Assembly: GCA_024638285.1 (NCBI GenBank)
Contig: JAHEKP010000007.1
Coordinates: 1 to 54,640 of the forward strand
Direction of reading: 5' to 3'
DNA length: 54,640 bases
From: Cryomorphaceae bacterium
GTDB taxonomy: Bacteria; Bacteroidota; Bacteroidia; Flavobacteriales; Schleiferiaceae
Shown: piece by piece, positions 25,201-34,560 of the stretch
How the letters are laid out: every line of letters begins with the position of its first letter
Numbering within the stretch: position 1 is the stretch's first letter
Program-made: the position numbers and the translations under genes
Notes under the pieces: generated by a model
Seen by the model: only the letters and a program-made list of their open reading frames with translations
The model's database searches: none
What the model was told of the DNA's origin: nothing

Positions 25201-25295
25201 ATCCGCGTTATGAAGACCAGATGGCGCGATCAAAGGATAATTACAGTAAAACTAAGGACACTATGAAACTCAGCTCAAAACGCACAACAGGGTAG
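22251..25295 (+). CDS. dnaE: DNA polymerase III alpha subunit homologue (error-prone-type DnaE)
   Basis: This 1014-residue C-family polymerase is shorter than the usual 1150-1200 residues of replicative DnaE. Its N-terminal PHP domain has lost metal ligands: the usual HxH is NSH (residues 4-6) and the next TDH is TDI. The catalytic palm is intact, with PPDFDLDF (about 347-354) and AFAKGHSASYAVESYQSLYL. A helix-hairpin-helix (LTDFIDRVPIGIEQL) and a C-terminal OB fold follow. Its place behind repressor, dinB and SRAP genes indicates an accessory, damage-induced polymerase comparable in role to DnaE2, with the replicative copy presumably elsewhere. The gene follows SRAP by 21 bp, and an atypical insertion or loss was not seen. 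Confidence 0.9.
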   Translation: MLVNSHSYYSLRYGVLSPKEWLAFFESQPWPAMAITDINNTSACMTVLYLLRNHAKKRAVIGVDFRNGIKPCYVALAKNWEGFCQINDHLSEHLHRKQRFSSRAPVAALKDAWIIYPLESLPPDAPLASNELIGVGAEQLRFLHLSPHAHRQHKLIAMPTATFRGKRDHNAHRLLRAIDENSLLSKLSKDKQAKEDDRYLSNDELRSAYVEVPYLLRQAQQVLEDCNVVLPGEASLNLQTYTGSKQKDLRLLKKLAYDGILYRYPTVDFKVKERIEKELELIEKKNFVSYFLINWDIVNYAQKRGYFYVGRGSGANSIVAYLLKITDVDPIELDLYFERFINLYRTSPPDFDLDFSWRDRDDITQYIFKRFPHTALLATYNTFQYRAVVRELGKVFGLPKHEIDKLSRGKFNSNELDQLGHLVLRYSTYIQGFPSHLSIHAGGILIAEKSIHYQTGTFLPPKGFPTTQFDMVVAEDIGLHKFDILSQRGLSKIQDALHIVRKNKPEDTLLDIRNLQAFKQDEKIKSILRDGRAMGCFYVESPAMRMLLKKLKVDTYLGLVAASSIIRPGVSNSGMMREYILRFTDPERRQDAHPVLLDIMPDTFGVMVYQEDVIKVAHYFAGLSLGEADVLRRGMSGKFRSRDEFKRVENQYFENCKDRGYSLELAQDIWRQIESFAGYAFAKGHSASYAVESYQSLYLKAHYPLEYMVAVINNFGGFYSTEFYVHEARKLGGTVAAPCVQQGDYPTVIHGTTIYLGFVLLHGLDETVGVTIGRERQEGGPFSNLTDFIDRVPIGIEQLSLLIRIDAFRFTGIAKQTLLWEAHHMLKGYKHSVAAASVPSLFKGTVSSHDYKVPLLEQSALEQAFDEIELLGFSLADPFLLADEPMDQGTTAAELPDKLGHFVIAYGYLVTVKDTKTQKGDRMNFATYVDQNGDFLDSVHFPNIAAQFPFRGKGLYKVQGRVVEEFGFYSIEASALYKLAVIPDPRYEDQMARSKDNYSKTKDTMKLSSKRTTG

Positions 25296-25360
25296 TTATT
25301 GGTGTTCTATTAAAACACTATTTAACATAATATATATTATAACCTTATTATGTGGGAAGC

Positions 25361-25391
25361 AAAAGAAAACCCCAGTAGCTTATACTGAGGT
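25361..25391 (-). terminator. Terminator of the TPR gene
   Basis: On the minus strand ACCTCAGTA, a 5-nt loop and TACTGGGGT form a 9-bp stem with one G-U pair, followed by TTTTCTTTTG. It lies 24 bp beyond the TPR gene stop. The remainder of the 119-bp gap is AT-rich with no gene. Confidence 0.82.
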
Positions 25392-25414
25392 CTTCATATG
25401 TATCTAAGCTCGTC

Positions 25415-26734
25415 TTATTCGCCTGCAGCCTCTATGACTGCTTTCATATCCATAGACTTCTGGTAATCACCTACTTTACGGTACACTTCCATTAAGGCGC
25501 GAACAATATCCATATCGCCAGGATTCATTTCATACGACTTTTCGAAGTACTGCAAGCTTTCTTCGAAAACGCCTTTTTGCTTATCCTTTAGCGAATTGTA
25601 TTTACGCGTTTCATTCAAACCAAGGTTATTCATCTGCTCAGTTATCTCATTTGCACGATCAATATAAACTAAGCCACACATGTACATTGCATCACTCAAC
25701 GTCGAATCCAATTCAACAGCACGCTTGTATTCCGTTAGCGCTGCATCTAGATCTTTCAACTCAGTCTGAAGAATGTTTCCTTTCACAAAGTGATAAATTC
25801 CTTTAGTAGGATTCTTTTCAATGGCCTCGTCAAGATTGGCTAAAGCACCATCGTAATCTTTATTATCAAGGAAAGATTGTAGCTGGATGTCCAGTAAATC
25901 CTTGTTCTCAGGATACATTGTTCTAGCTTCGGTCAAGGTTTGACTATACTTGGCTTCATCTTCTAACTTTTTATATGCATTGATTAAGCTGATGTACACA
26001 CTAGGACGAACATCTTCACCTACTACCGGATCCGTAGCCAAACCGGCACTGATATCTTTCTCCATAGCTGCCTTGTTCGGATACTGCTTTTGATTTCCTA
26101 AAACATCAGTAGCCGTAAACGTCACACCTGTATATCCTAAGTCTAAACAGCTGCGGAACGCTTCAACACTAGCCTCTACGTTACCAGATTGACCTGCAAT
26201 AATACCAGCATTGAACAACAATCCTGTGTCGAGGCTGGCAAATTCACCTAAAAGCTCATTTTTCTTAAGCTCAAAAGCGCTTATATAACCATTGTAGGCA
26301 CCTTCATAATCCCCTACTTCATATGCCGCACTTGCCTCTATCAGGTAGTTGTAGGCAATGTTTGGAATGTTTTGAATAGCATCGTTGGTGTAAGGTTGTT
26401 TTTTCGCCGCAGATTCAAATTTGATTAAATCTAAAATACTTTGCGCAGCTACATCATTTGCATTATCGTCTAGCGCTTTAATTGCCGCATCTGGAGAAGC
26501 AGCAATCTTAGAGTAGATTAACGATTTGTTGTAGTAAAACTTTGATAAGATTTTTTCTTTAATCTCCGCTTGGTTTTTACCAGCGATGATGCCAGTTGCT
26601 TCATCGATAAAGCCTTTAGCCTCTACCAATTCATTGCCTCTTAATGCGATAATGGCACTAGTAACTTTAGGAGCTTCCTGTGCAGCAAGACCTAAAGTAA
26701 AAGCCATTGACAAGGCGACGAGTACTTTTTTCAT
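25415..26734 (-). CDS. Periplasmic tetratricopeptide-repeat protein
   Basis: From the chosen ATG this is a 439-residue protein with a signal peptide (MKKVLVALSMAFTLGLAAQ); an in-frame ATG 15 nt upstream is less likely. The mature part contains a series of TPR-like helix pairs, for example YNYLIEASAAYEVGDYEGAY, GNVEASVEAFRSCLDLGYTG, DYDGALANLDEAIEKNPTKG, LDAALTEYKRAVELDSTLSD and SLQYFEKSYEMNPGDMDIV. It probably acts as a scaffold or assembly factor in the periplasm; the partner is unknown. It has its own promoter and terminator and is adjacent to, but separate from, gyrA. Confidence 0.85.
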   Translation of the reverse strand: MKKVLVALSMAFTLGLAAQEAPKVTSAIIALRGNELVEAKGFIDEATGIIAGKNQAEIKEKILSKFYYNKSLIYSKIAASPDAAIKALDDNANDVAAQSILDLIKFESAAKKQPYTNDAIQNIPNIAYNYLIEASAAYEVGDYEGAYNGYISAFELKKNELLGEFASLDTGLLFNAGIIAGQSGNVEASVEAFRSCLDLGYTGVTFTATDVLGNQKQYPNKAAMEKDISAGLATDPVVGEDVRPSVYISLINAYKKLEDEAKYSQTLTEARTMYPENKDLLDIQLQSFLDNKDYDGALANLDEAIEKNPTKGIYHFVKGNILQTELKDLDAALTEYKRAVELDSTLSDAMYMCGLVYIDRANEITEQMNNLGLNETRKYNSLKDKQKGVFEESLQYFEKSYEMNPGDMDIVRALMEVYRKVGDYQKSMDMKAVIEAAGE

Positions 26735-26765
26735 TGTTTTTAGTTTCAATTTTTAATTAAGGACA

Positions 26766-26793
26766 AAAATGTAAGTGTCTCTAAAAGAACAAA
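26766..26793 (-). promoter_or_regulatory. Promoter of the TPR gene
   Basis: On the minus strand TTTG (26790-26793) is followed after 16 nt by TACATTTT (26766-26773), close to the TTTG / TAnnTTTG consensus. The predicted leader is about 25 nt. Confidence 0.6.
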
Positions 26794-26821
26794 CACCGCG
26801 CCATTGTTCAAAATACCGGTA

Positions 26822-29365
26822 TTAATCTTCGCTTTCCGTTGGAGCTTCTGATGTTGATGCACCCTCCTCTCCTTCTGCTGCGATGATTGTGTTTCCTTCC
26901 GCATCAAGCAATTCCTCCTCTTCTTCAGAAGCCGGTACCTTAGCTATAGATGCTATTTCGTCACCATTACGAAGGTTGATTAATCGGACACCTTGTGTGG
27001 CACGACCCATTACTCTTAAGGTATCTACTCCCATTCTAATCATGGTACCTTTCTTCGTAATGATCATCAAATCATCTTCATCTGTGACTGCTTTAAGAGA
27101 AACCAATTCGCCTGTCTTTTCAGTCACAGTAATGGTCTTAACACCTTTGCCACCGCGGTTGGTAATGCGATAATCTTCTAAAGAGGAACGCTTACCGTAG
27201 CCGGCTTCGCTCACTACCATCACATCAAATCCATCACCTTCTTTTACAACGATCATCCCGACTACTTCATCATTTTCGTGATCAACTGTAATGGCACGAA
27301 CACCAGATGCACTGCGGCCCATAGTACGAACCTTAGCCTCAGGGAAGCGGATTGCTTTTCCGCTGCGTACTGCAAGCATGATGTCCTGTTCGCCATTAGT
27401 AAGTTTGGCTTCTAAAAGGGTATCGTCTTCGCGAATAGTAATAGCGTTGATTCCGTTGACACGAGGACGACTGTATGCCTCTAAAGAAGTTTTCTTGATG
27501 ATTCCCTTCTTTGTACACATCACAATATTGTGACTATTGATGTAGTCCTCATCTTTTAGATTGAGGACATTTATAAAGGCCAATACTTTATCGTCCTGTG
27601 GAAGGTTGATCAAATTTTGTATAGCTCTACCCTTGCTTTGACGGCTGCCTTCAGGAATTTCGTAAACGCGCATCCAGAAACACCTTCCCTGCTCTGTAAA
27701 GAAGAGCATGTATTGGTGGTTCGTTGCTACATATACGTGTTCAATAAAGTCTTTATCTCGCGTGCTCGCAGCTTTGGTTCCAACACCTCCTCTATTCTGC
27801 TTCTTATATTCCGTGAGCGGTGTACGTTTAATGTAACCCGCATGCGAAATGGTGATAACCACTTCAGAATCAGGAATCATATCTTCGATACTTACATCGC
27901 CACCAGCGAATTCAATATCCGTTCTACGCTCATCACCGTACTTATCTTTAATCTCGAGAAGCTCCTCCTTGATGATTTCCATTCTCAAGGCCTTATCGCC
28001 TAGAATACTTTTTAGATACTCAATGGTTTTCATCAATTCTTCATACTCTGCCTTGATCTTATCTCGCTCAAGACCAGTAAGCTTTTGAAGACGCATTTCA
28101 AGAATCGCCTTCGCTTGGACGTCTGACAGCTTAAACTCCGTCATTAAACCAGACTTAGCTTCGTCCACTGTGGCTGAAGCACGTATGAGCTTAATCACTG
28201 CGTCAAGGTTGTCTATTGCGATAAGTAAGCCCTCGAGGACGTGAGCGCGTTTCTCTGCTTGACGAAGTTCATATTCAGTGCGACGAACCACTACATCGTG
28301 ACGGTGCGCTACAAAATGTTTCACCATGTCCTTCAGGTTTAACATTTCTGGACGTCCATTGACTAATGCAATGTTATTTACAGAGAATGAACTTTGAAGC
28401 TGTGTGTATTTGTAGAGTTTATTAAGTACAACGTTTGGTACAGCATCCCTTTTCAGTACATAGACCACGCGCATCCCCTTACGGTCACTCTCGTCACGTA
28501 TATCAGAAATGCCCTCGATCTTTTTATCGTTGACCAATTCTGCGGTCTTCTTGATCATTTCGGCCTTATTGACCTGGTATGGGATTTCTGTTACAATAAT
28601 ACATTCACGCCCACGTACTTCTTCAATAGTGGCTTTTCCGCGAAGAACGATACGTCCCCTTCCGGTATGAAATGCGTCTTTAACCCCTTCGTAACCGTAA
28701 ATGGTACCTCCCGTTGGGAAATCTGGTGCGCTGATGTACTTCATCAATCCATCGATCTCGATAGTATCGTCTTCGATATATGCATTGATTGCGTTGATAC
28801 TTTCCGTGAGGTTATGCGGAGGCATGTTTGTAGCCATACCTACGGCAATTCCGGAAGCACCGTTTACAAGTAGGCCAGGTATGCGTGTAGGAAGTACGGT
28901 AGGCTCTTTTAACGAATCGTCAAAGTTTAATTGCCAATCTACAGTGTCTTTATCGATGTCAGCGAGCATTTCTTCTGCGATCTTGCGCATACGAACCTCC
29001 GTGTAACGCATTGCAGCAGGGCTATCGCCATCAACAGAGCCAAAGTTTCCTTGACCATCAACTAGGGTATAACGTAAGGACCAGTCCTGTGCCATACGCA
29101 CCATAGTGTCGTACACAGAGCTATCGCCGTGCGGGTGGTACTTACCCAATACATCCCCTACAATCCTTGCAGATTTTTTATAAGCCTTCGAGCTGGTAAC
29201 ACCCATATCATGCATTCCATATAAAACACGACGGTGAACGGGTTTTAAACCATCACGCACGTCTGGAAGTGCACGAGAAACGATGACCGACATCGAATAA
29301 TCGATGTAGGAGCTTTTCATCTGCTCCTCAATATTTACGGGAATAATGCGTTCTCCCTGCGCCAT
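26822..29365 (-). CDS. gyrA: DNA gyrase subunit A
   Basis: This 847-residue protein is the breakage-reunion subunit of gyrase. The active-site tyrosine is Tyr121 in MRYTEVRM. The quinolone-resistance region is [13 protein letters not shown], with Ser82 and Asp86 equivalent to E. coli Ser83 and Asp87, so the sequence looks quinolone-sensitive. The C-terminal DNA-wrapping domain shows a GyrA-box-like RGGKGVKT, which distinguishes it from ParC. The end is an acidic, Glu-rich tail. A TAnnTTTG promoter lies about 47 nt upstream. It is divergent from clpC. Confidence 0.97.
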   Translation of the reverse strand: MAQGERIIPVNIEEQMKSSYIDYSMSVIVSRALPDVRDGLKPVHRRVLYGMHDMGVTSSKAYKKSARIVGDVLGKYHPHGDSSVYDTMVRMAQDWSLRYTLVDGQGNFGSVDGDSPAAMRYTEVRMRKIAEEMLADIDKDTVDWQLNFDDSLKEPTVLPTRIPGLLVNGASGIAVGMATNMPPHNLTESINAINAYIEDDTIEIDGLMKYISAPDFPTGGTIYGYEGVKDAFHTGRGRIVLRGKATIEEVRGRECIIVTEIPYQVNKAEMIKKTAELVNDKKIEGISDIRDESDRKGMRVVYVLKRDAVPNVVLNKLYKYTQLQSSFSVNNIALVNGRPEMLNLKDMVKHFVAHRHDVVVRRTEYELRQAEKRAHVLEGLLIAIDNLDAVIKLIRASATVDEAKSGLMTEFKLSDVQAKAILEMRLQKLTGLERDKIKAEYEELMKTIEYLKSILGDKALRMEIIKEELLEIKDKYGDERRTDIEFAGGDVSIEDMIPDSEVVITISHAGYIKRTPLTEYKKQNRGGVGTKAASTRDKDFIEHVYVATNHQYMLFFTEQGRCFWMRVYEIPEGSRQSKGRAIQNLINLPQDDKVLAFINVLNLKDEDYINSHNIVMCTKKGIIKKTSLEAYSRPRVNGINAITIREDDTLLEAKLTNGEQDIMLAVRSGKAIRFPEAKVRTMGRSASGVRAITVDHENDEVVGMIVVKEGDGFDVMVVSEAGYGKRSSLEDYRITNRGGKGVKTITVTEKTGELVSLKAVTDEDDLMIITKKGTMIRMGVDTLRVMGRATQGVRLINLRNGDEIASIAKVPASEEEEELLDAEGNTIIAAEGEEGASTSEAPTESED

Positions 29366-29411
29366 ATTGTCAGTATTTAGTGCGGCCTAAGCCGGGTTTT
29401 TTCGTAATTTT

Positions 29412-29419
29412 CAAATATA
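29412..29419 (-). promoter_or_regulatory. -7 promoter box of gyrA
   Basis: On the minus strand TATATTTG matches the consensus exactly, 46 nt before the gyrA ATG. The 234-bp gyrA-clpC gap also contains a small inverted repeat CCCAT/ATGGG near 29442-29456 and no gene. Confidence 0.6.
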
Positions 29420-29599
29420 GCTTTTTGAAGGGCTGAAAGTCCCATGAGCTATGGGATTACTTAGAGCATTTATCCACATTCGAATGTTAACAAACCATTG
29501 AATTGGACCCCGGGAACTGCCGAAAAGAGCCTTTAGATTTGAATAGAACCCTTTGGCACATATTGTGTTCTAAGAGTAAGACACCACAAAACGAGAATT

Positions 29600-32233
29600 A
29601 TGGAAGAGAACTTTAGCCCCAGAGTGAGAGATGTGATCACCTTTAGTAAGGAAGAAGCCCTCCGTCTTGGCCATGATTACATAGGCACGGAGCATTTATT
29701 GCTCGGAATTTTAAGAGACGGTGATGGAACGGCGATTCAAATCTTGAAAGATTTGGGTTTAGATCTCAAGCAAGTACGCAGTAAAATCGAGCAAGTAGCT
29801 GCGCCTTATGCTACAAATACTCAGGTTAGTGGTAAAAATCTACCCTTAACGCGTCAGGCGGAGAAAGCCTTAAAAACGACATTCCTCGAGGCTAAATTAT
29901 TTCAGAGCCCAGTAATAAGAACGCCACATTTGTTGTTGTGTATTTTGCGTAATGACAATGACCCAATCAGTGGTATCATGAGCCAGTTAGGTGCAAGCTA
30001 TGATGCGGTCAAAAGTGAATACCAAAGCAACTACATAGAATCAGATAGCAACAGCGATTCAGATGATGCGGATTTACCTGCTCCTTCTATGAGTTACGAA
30101 GATGACGATACAGACGATGCGGGTCGTGCAGGAGGAACGCGCAGATCGCCGCAACGCGATCGAGGGAAAGACAAAAGTAAAACGCCGGTACTCGATAACT
30201 TTGGAAAGGATTTAACGAAGGCTGCGGCCCAAGGTAAATTGGACCCCGTAGTTGGTCGTGAAAAAGAAATAGAGCGTGTTTCCCAGATTTTAAGTAGACG
30301 CAAGAAGAACAATCCATTGTTGATTGGCGAGCCAGGTGTGGGTAAAAGTGCTATAGCTGAGGGCTTAGCATTACGCATTGTACACAAGCAAGTGAGTCGC
30401 GTTCTATTTGATAAACGCGTGGTCAGTTTAGATTTAGCCAGTTTGGTTGCTGGTACTAAATATCGTGGTCAGTTCGAAGAGCGCATGAAGGCGCTGATGA
30501 ATGAATTGGAAAAGAATGACGATATCATTCTATTTATTGATGAATTACATACCATAGTCGGTGCTGGTGGTGCGACTGGAAGTTTAGACGCTTCAAATAT
30601 GTTTAAACCTGCCCTGGCCCGTGGTGAGATACAATGTATTGGAGCGACTACATTAGATGAATACCGCCAATTCATTGAGAAAGATGGTGCCCTAGAGCGT
30701 AGATTCCAAAAGGTAACAGTAGATCCTACATCGCCTGAGGAGACTGTTCAAATTTTAAACAACATCAAGGATAAATACGAAGAACACCACAACGTCATAT
30801 ATACGCCAGCCGCGATTGAAGCGTGCGTGCGTTTGACACAACGTTACATTAGCGATCGCCATCTTCCAGATAAAGCAATCGATGCTTTGGATGAAGCGGG
30901 TTCGCGGGTGCATATCACGAATATTGAGGTTCCAGAAAACATCACCCTGCTGGAAACGCAACTGGAAGCGATCAAGGCACAAAAAATTGCCGTTGTTAAG
31001 AGCCAGCGCTACGAAGAGGCTGCGCGTCTTCGTGATGATGAAAAGAAGATGGAAGCCCAGTTAGAAAGCGCTCGTGAAGCTTGGGAAGCCAGTATTAAGC
31101 TGAATAAGAAGACTGTAGATGAACCTGAGGTTGCTGAAGTGGTCGCGATGATGACTGGCGTGCCGGTACAACGAGTGGCGCAGCAGGAATTAGAAAAACT
31201 CTCGCAGATGGAGGATCAATTGCGTTCAAACGTAATTGGTCAAGATGAAGCTGTCAAAAAGATTGTGCGCGCTATTCAACGCAACAGAGCGGGTCTTAAA
31301 GATCCAAATAAACCTATAGGATCCTTCATATTTCTAGGCCCCACGGGTGTTGGAAAAACGCAATTAGCAAAGGAATTGACAAAGCTACTTTTTGATAGTG
31401 AGGACAACATGATTCGCATCGATATGAGTGAATACATGGAGAAGTTTGCAATCAGCAGGCTAGTAGGTGCGCCTCCGGGATACGTAGGTTATGAAGAAGG
31501 CGGTCAATTGACTGAGCGCGTTCGCCGTAAACCGTATTCTGTTATTCTTCTAGATGAAATAGAAAAAGCGCATCCGGATGTATTTAATCTTTTATTGCAA
31601 GCCTTAGATGATGGTCAAATCACTGATAGTCTAGGCCGACGCGTAGATTTTAAGAATACCATCATTATCATGACTTCAAATTTAGGTAGCCGTCAACTGA
31701 AAGACTTTGGCACTGGGGTTGGATTTGGCACCTCTGCACGTGAACAGCGTAAATCGGATCTTGAAAACAGTGTGATTCAAGGGGCTCTTAAAAAGGCTTT
31801 TGCCCCAGAATTCTTAAATAGAATTGATGATGTAGTACTATTTAACTCGCTGTCGCGTGAAAACATTCACAGCATTATTGATATTGAATTGCGAAGCCTA
31901 TTTGGTCGAATCCAAGATTTGGGCTATCATATCAATCTAAGCGATGAAGCGAAAGATTTTGTAGCTGATGAAGGTTTTGATGAAGCTTTCGGCGCAAGAC
32001 CTTTGGCGCGAGCTTTACAGAAACTCATTGAAGACCCGCTTGCAGAGAAGATTATTTCCAAAGAAATTGCTGAAGGTGATACTATTCATATTGACCTAGA
32101 CGATAAAACGCTTGTGTTTAAAGTAGATAAAGCACCTCAAATTGAGTCTAAAAATGCAGTTGAAGAACTTCCTGAGGCTAGCACAGACCATGAGTCTGCG
32201 GTTGAGGAAGAATCAAAAGATTTAAAAGAGTAG
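29600..32233 (+). CDS. clpC: ATP-dependent Clp protease ATP-binding subunit ClpC
   Basis: This 877-residue Hsp100 unfoldase feeds substrates to ClpP. In order: a double Clp N-domain (1-145), a charged linker rich in Ser/Asp, AAA-1 with Walker [10 protein letters not shown], a UVR-type middle segment ([20 protein letters not shown]), AAA-2 with Walker [10 protein letters not shown], and the ClpP-docking loop containing VGF in GTGVGFGTS. These features separate ClpC from ClpB. The C-terminus is an acidic extension. It is divergent from gyrA; a TTTG near 29540 followed 19 nt later by TATTGTGT could be the promoter. It ends 2 bp from the convergent nuclease gene. Confidence 0.95.
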   Translation: MEENFSPRVRDVITFSKEEALRLGHDYIGTEHLLLGILRDGDGTAIQILKDLGLDLKQVRSKIEQVAAPYATNTQVSGKNLPLTRQAEKALKTTFLEAKLFQSPVIRTPHLLLCILRNDNDPISGIMSQLGASYDAVKSEYQSNYIESDSNSDSDDADLPAPSMSYEDDDTDDAGRAGGTRRSPQRDRGKDKSKTPVLDNFGKDLTKAAAQGKLDPVVGREKEIERVSQILSRRKKNNPLLIGEPGVGKSAIAEGLALRIVHKQVSRVLFDKRVVSLDLASLVAGTKYRGQFEERMKALMNELEKNDDIILFIDELHTIVGAGGATGSLDASNMFKPALARGEIQCIGATTLDEYRQFIEKDGALERRFQKVTVDPTSPEETVQILNNIKDKYEEHHNVIYTPAAIEACVRLTQRYISDRHLPDKAIDALDEAGSRVHITNIEVPENITLLETQLEAIKAQKIAVVKSQRYEEAARLRDDEKKMEAQLESAREAWEASIKLNKKTVDEPEVAEVVAMMTGVPVQRVAQQELEKLSQMEDQLRSNVIGQDEAVKKIVRAIQRNRAGLKDPNKPIGSFIFLGPTGVGKTQLAKELTKLLFDSEDNMIRIDMSEYMEKFAISRLVGAPPGYVGYEEGGQLTERVRRKPYSVILLDEIEKAHPDVFNLLLQALDDGQITDSLGRRVDFKNTIIIMTSNLGSRQLKDFGTGVGFGTSAREQRKSDLENSVIQGALKKAFAPEFLNRIDDVVLFNSLSRENIHSIIDIELRSLFGRIQDLGYHINLSDEAKDFVADEGFDEAFGARPLARALQKLIEDPLAEKIISKEIAEGDTIHIDLDDKTLVFKVDKAPQIESKNAVEELPEASTDHESAVEEESKDLKE

Positions 32234-32235
32234 TA

Positions 32236-33492
32236 TTAAAGTAGGTATACTTGATCGGGATGTTGTTCAAGCAGCTTCATACCGATAGCATTGATAGTGG
32301 GCGAAGGACTTACAGGTAGAAAGTGAGTTCTCGCCCACTCTTCATTTGTGAGGTAATCATCAGCGGTATAAATACCGGTTATACTTCCTCGCTCTATGAA
32401 CAAAGCCCCTTTTTGGTCGTAGGGTAACGCTAAGATGAGGCGTTGGCTATTGCTTTGAATCAACTGATCTAGCGCATCTCTTTGAGTCCATTCCATTTTA
32501 CGCGCCAATTGTAAGTAATCGGCCAACCATTGCTGCCCGGTTACATAAGAGCCAAATTTTCGTAGTGCCCCGCTCCCAATAGCTTTTTGAACTACCCATT
32601 TCACCTCTCCTCTCCCATTTTCATAGCTGTATAAGCCGAACTTCAGCGACTGCTTCTTTTGCGCTTTATTTAAAGGTGGCCAGTGTTGCCTTATCAAATG
32701 GTCCTCATAGATAAGACTCAACGTTTCGTTCGGGAAAAGTTCGTAGTTAATACTGTGGCATTCCTTCATTAAACGCTGGTACTTCGTCGATCCCTGATCG
32801 GTACTAAAATGTTGGGTAATTCGGCTTTTAATATTCTTTGCTTTACCAATGTATAGAGGCATTCCAAATGCATCCAAGAATTGATAAACGCCCGCTTCCT
32901 TAGGTAGATCGTCGTAGTAATGAGCGGGCAAAAGGTCAGGTAGCTGAATGCGTTTCAACAAACCTAATTTTGGGTCGTTTAAGCGCTGGTCGTCGTAATC
33001 GGCTGTGCAGCAGTGTATGAGTACTTCTGCCGCACAGAGTGCGTCACTAAGTGCGCGGTGTGGGTTGTCATTTGCAACTGCTAAAGCCTGTGTTAAATGC
33101 GCTAATGAATACCGACCAAAGTCGGGAAACATGGCCTTGGCATATTTCACTGTGCACAGTTTCGGCATACGCCATTGAATTCCCGCCTCTTTAAATGCAC
33201 GTTCGATAAAACTATAATCGAAATTTACGGAATGCGCTACGAATACATCGCCTTTTAATTCTTCAAGTAATTCATGCGCTAAGGAAGCAAACGAAGGGGC
33301 ATTCGCCACCATATCGTCCGTTATACCGGTTAGCATTTGAATGTTATAAGGAATACTACGGTCCGGTCTTACAAAGGACGACCAACTCCGTACAATTTTA
33401 TTGTGTTTAACATGGACAATACCTATTTCAGTAATGTCATTTCCATTAGGCTTGCCACCCGTGGTTTCAATATCTACAACTACATAATGCAC
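32236..33492 (-). CDS. DnaQ-type 3'-5' exonuclease fused to a GIY-YIG nuclease domain
   Basis: This 418-residue protein carries an N-terminal DEDDh exonuclease domain (DIETTG with Asp7/Glu9, HSVNFDYSF, HRALSDALCA), resembling the epsilon proofreading subunit. From about 200 comes a UvrC-like GIY-YIG domain (GVYQFLDAFGMPLYIGKAKN), then a C-terminal region with no recognised motif. It resembles the Cho/UvrC-like epsilon fusions described in several bacteria. It probably acts in DNA repair. The start is GTG (33490-33492), supported by a -7-like TAGATTTA 4 nt upstream. It is convergent with clpC, with a 2-bp gap. Confidence 0.9.
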   Translation of the reverse strand: MHYVVVDIETTGGKPNGNDITEIGIVHVKHNKIVRSWSSFVRPDRSIPYNIQMLTGITDDMVANAPSFASLAHELLEELKGDVFVAHSVNFDYSFIERAFKEAGIQWRMPKLCTVKYAKAMFPDFGRYSLAHLTQALAVANDNPHRALSDALCAAEVLIHCCTADYDDQRLNDPKLGLLKRIQLPDLLPAHYYDDLPKEAGVYQFLDAFGMPLYIGKAKNIKSRITQHFSTDQGSTKYQRLMKECHSINYELFPNETLSLIYEDHLIRQHWPPLNKAQKKQSLKFGLYSYENGRGEVKWVVQKAIGSGALRKFGSYVTGQQWLADYLQLARKMEWTQRDALDQLIQSNSQRLILALPYDQKGALFIERGSITGIYTADDYLTNEEWARTHFLPVSPSPTINAIGMKLLEQHPDQVYLL

Positions 33493-33496
33493 CTTG

Positions 33497-33504
33497 TAAA
33501 TCTA
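33497..33504 (-). promoter_or_regulatory. -7-like box, 4 nt before the DnaQ/GIY-YIG start
   Basis: On the minus strand TAGATTTA differs from TAnnTTTG only in the last base and ends 4 nt before the GTG start, again predicting a leaderless transcript. Confidence 0.4.
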
Positions 33505-33538
33505 GGCATACCGCTTCTATTCCTTGGAGTGCAGTTCG

Positions 33539-33546
33539 TATATTTA
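33539..33546 (+). promoter_or_regulatory. -7-like box, 4 nt before the DUF456 start
   Basis: TATATTTA differs from TAnnTTTG only in its last base and ends 4 nt before the ATG at 33551, supporting that start over an in-frame ATG at 33524. It would drive the long plus-strand operon that follows. Confidence 0.4.
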
Positions 33547-33550
33547 TACA

Positions 33551-34015
33551 ATGGAATTCCTTGCTTGGATTTTATTGTTTTCAGGTGTTATTGGAGCGGT
33601 ACTCCCTTTATTACCTGGTCCTCTGTTGTCTAGTGTGGGATTATTTCTGCTAGCACAGTCTAGTGCGCTACCGCCAGATTGCATGTTTTGGGTTTACCTG
33701 TGGGCATGTATGGGTATTTTGTTCTTCCTGGCCGATTATCTTTTACCAGGTTTCATCGCCAAACGAGGTGGTGGGTCTAAGGCCGCTTCCCGTGGTGCAA
33801 CAATCGGCTTGCTATTGGGATTGATTACGGGTCCTGGTATGTTTATAGGTGCGTTTATAGGTGCTTTTGTTGGTCAGTACAGTTCTAATAGTACTTTAAA
33901 CGAGAGTTTGCGTAGTGCATTGCTAGCTACATTAGGCATTATCCTTGGTATCATGGGGAAATTAATTTATACCCTAAGCGCCATTGCTTTGGTATTGTTA
34001 CTAGCTTCGATTTAA
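33551..34015 (+). CDS. DUF456-family membrane protein
   Basis: This 154-residue inner-membrane protein has several hydrophobic helices and glycine-rich repeats. The pattern LPGPLLSSVGLFLLA followed by DYLLPGFIAKRGGGSKAASRGA and GLLLGLITGPGMFIGAFIGA is characteristic of DUF456 proteins, whose function is unknown. It is the first gene of the operon and is followed 5 bp later by the ABC ATPase gene. Confidence 0.82.
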   Translation: MEFLAWILLFSGVIGAVLPLLPGPLLSSVGLFLLAQSSALPPDCMFWVYLWACMGILFFLADYLLPGFIAKRGGGSKAASRGATIGLLLGLITGPGMFIGAFIGAFVGQYSSNSTLNESLRSALLATLGIILGIMGKLIYTLSAIALVLLLASI

Positions 34016-34020
34016 TTGTC

Positions 34021-34560
34021 ATGGAAATACAACTCACACCATCCTTCACACTTACTTATCCTGAATTGAACTTTCCCGATGGAATAACCTTAATCACAGG
34101 TCCTTCTGGGGTGGGAAAAACAACATTGTTACGTGCGCTGCATGGTGAATTAGAGACAGCACTCGCTGGTATCGTAGAACAGCAAAAAACTGCCTTAATG
34201 CCCCAGCAACAGCAATGGATTAGCTACATGACCCTGCGAGAACAACTTTCAATGACTGCGCTTAATACTTGGGAATCCATAGCGATAATGCTCGGCCTAA
34301 AAGATCATTTTGATAAGCTCCCTTCAGAATTAAGCATTGGTCAACAACAGCGCTTTTGGCTTTCTTGGGTTTTAGCAGAAGATGCAGAATGGATGTTATT
34401 TGACGAACCAACCAGCGCCTTAGATGATGATTGGGCGGCGGCGGCCATTCAACTATTTGTTCAATATCGTAGCGATTATCCAAACAAGAAACTAGTCATA
34501 GTAACACACGATGTCCGTTTACTACAAGGTGCTATTCAAAACCACCACATTGCGTTATGA
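34021..34560 (+). CDS. ABC transporter ATP-binding protein (LolD/MacB-like, short)
   Basis: This 179-residue ATPase is short for its class. It has Walker A GPSGVGKTT (27-35), the signature LSIGQQQRF, Walker B WMLFDEPTSALD, and the H-loop histidine in VIVTHD. The Q-loop region (LMPQQQQWISYMTLREQL) is intact. Its stop overlaps the ATG of the FtsX-like permease (ATGA), so the two form one transporter of the type VII (MacB/LolCDE/FtsEX) class. Such systems move or extract substrates using periplasmic conformational changes instead of importing them. Confidence 0.92.
   Translation: MEIQLTPSFTLTYPELNFPDGITLITGPSGVGKTTLLRALHGELETALAGIVEQQKTALMPQQQQWISYMTLREQLSMTALNTWESIAIMLGLKDHFDKLPSELSIGQQQRFWLSWVLAEDAEWMLFDEPTSALDDDWAAAAIQLFVQYRSDYPNKKLVIVTHDVRLLQGAIQNHHIAL

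Noticed and set aside
25327-25340. Perfect palindrome ATAATATATATTAT downstream of dnaE.
   Set aside because: It is low-complexity AT sequence between convergent genes, so it is expected by chance and has no regulatory context.
27617-28873. Long plus-strand reading frames opposite gyrA (128 and 159 codons).
   Set aside because: They are antisense shadows of gyrA; the gyrA product has full-length family similarity and these have none.
29442-29456. Inverted repeat CCCAT/ATGGG between gyrA and clpC as an operator.
   Set aside because: The arms are only 5 bp and do not overlap either predicted promoter; no supporting second copy.
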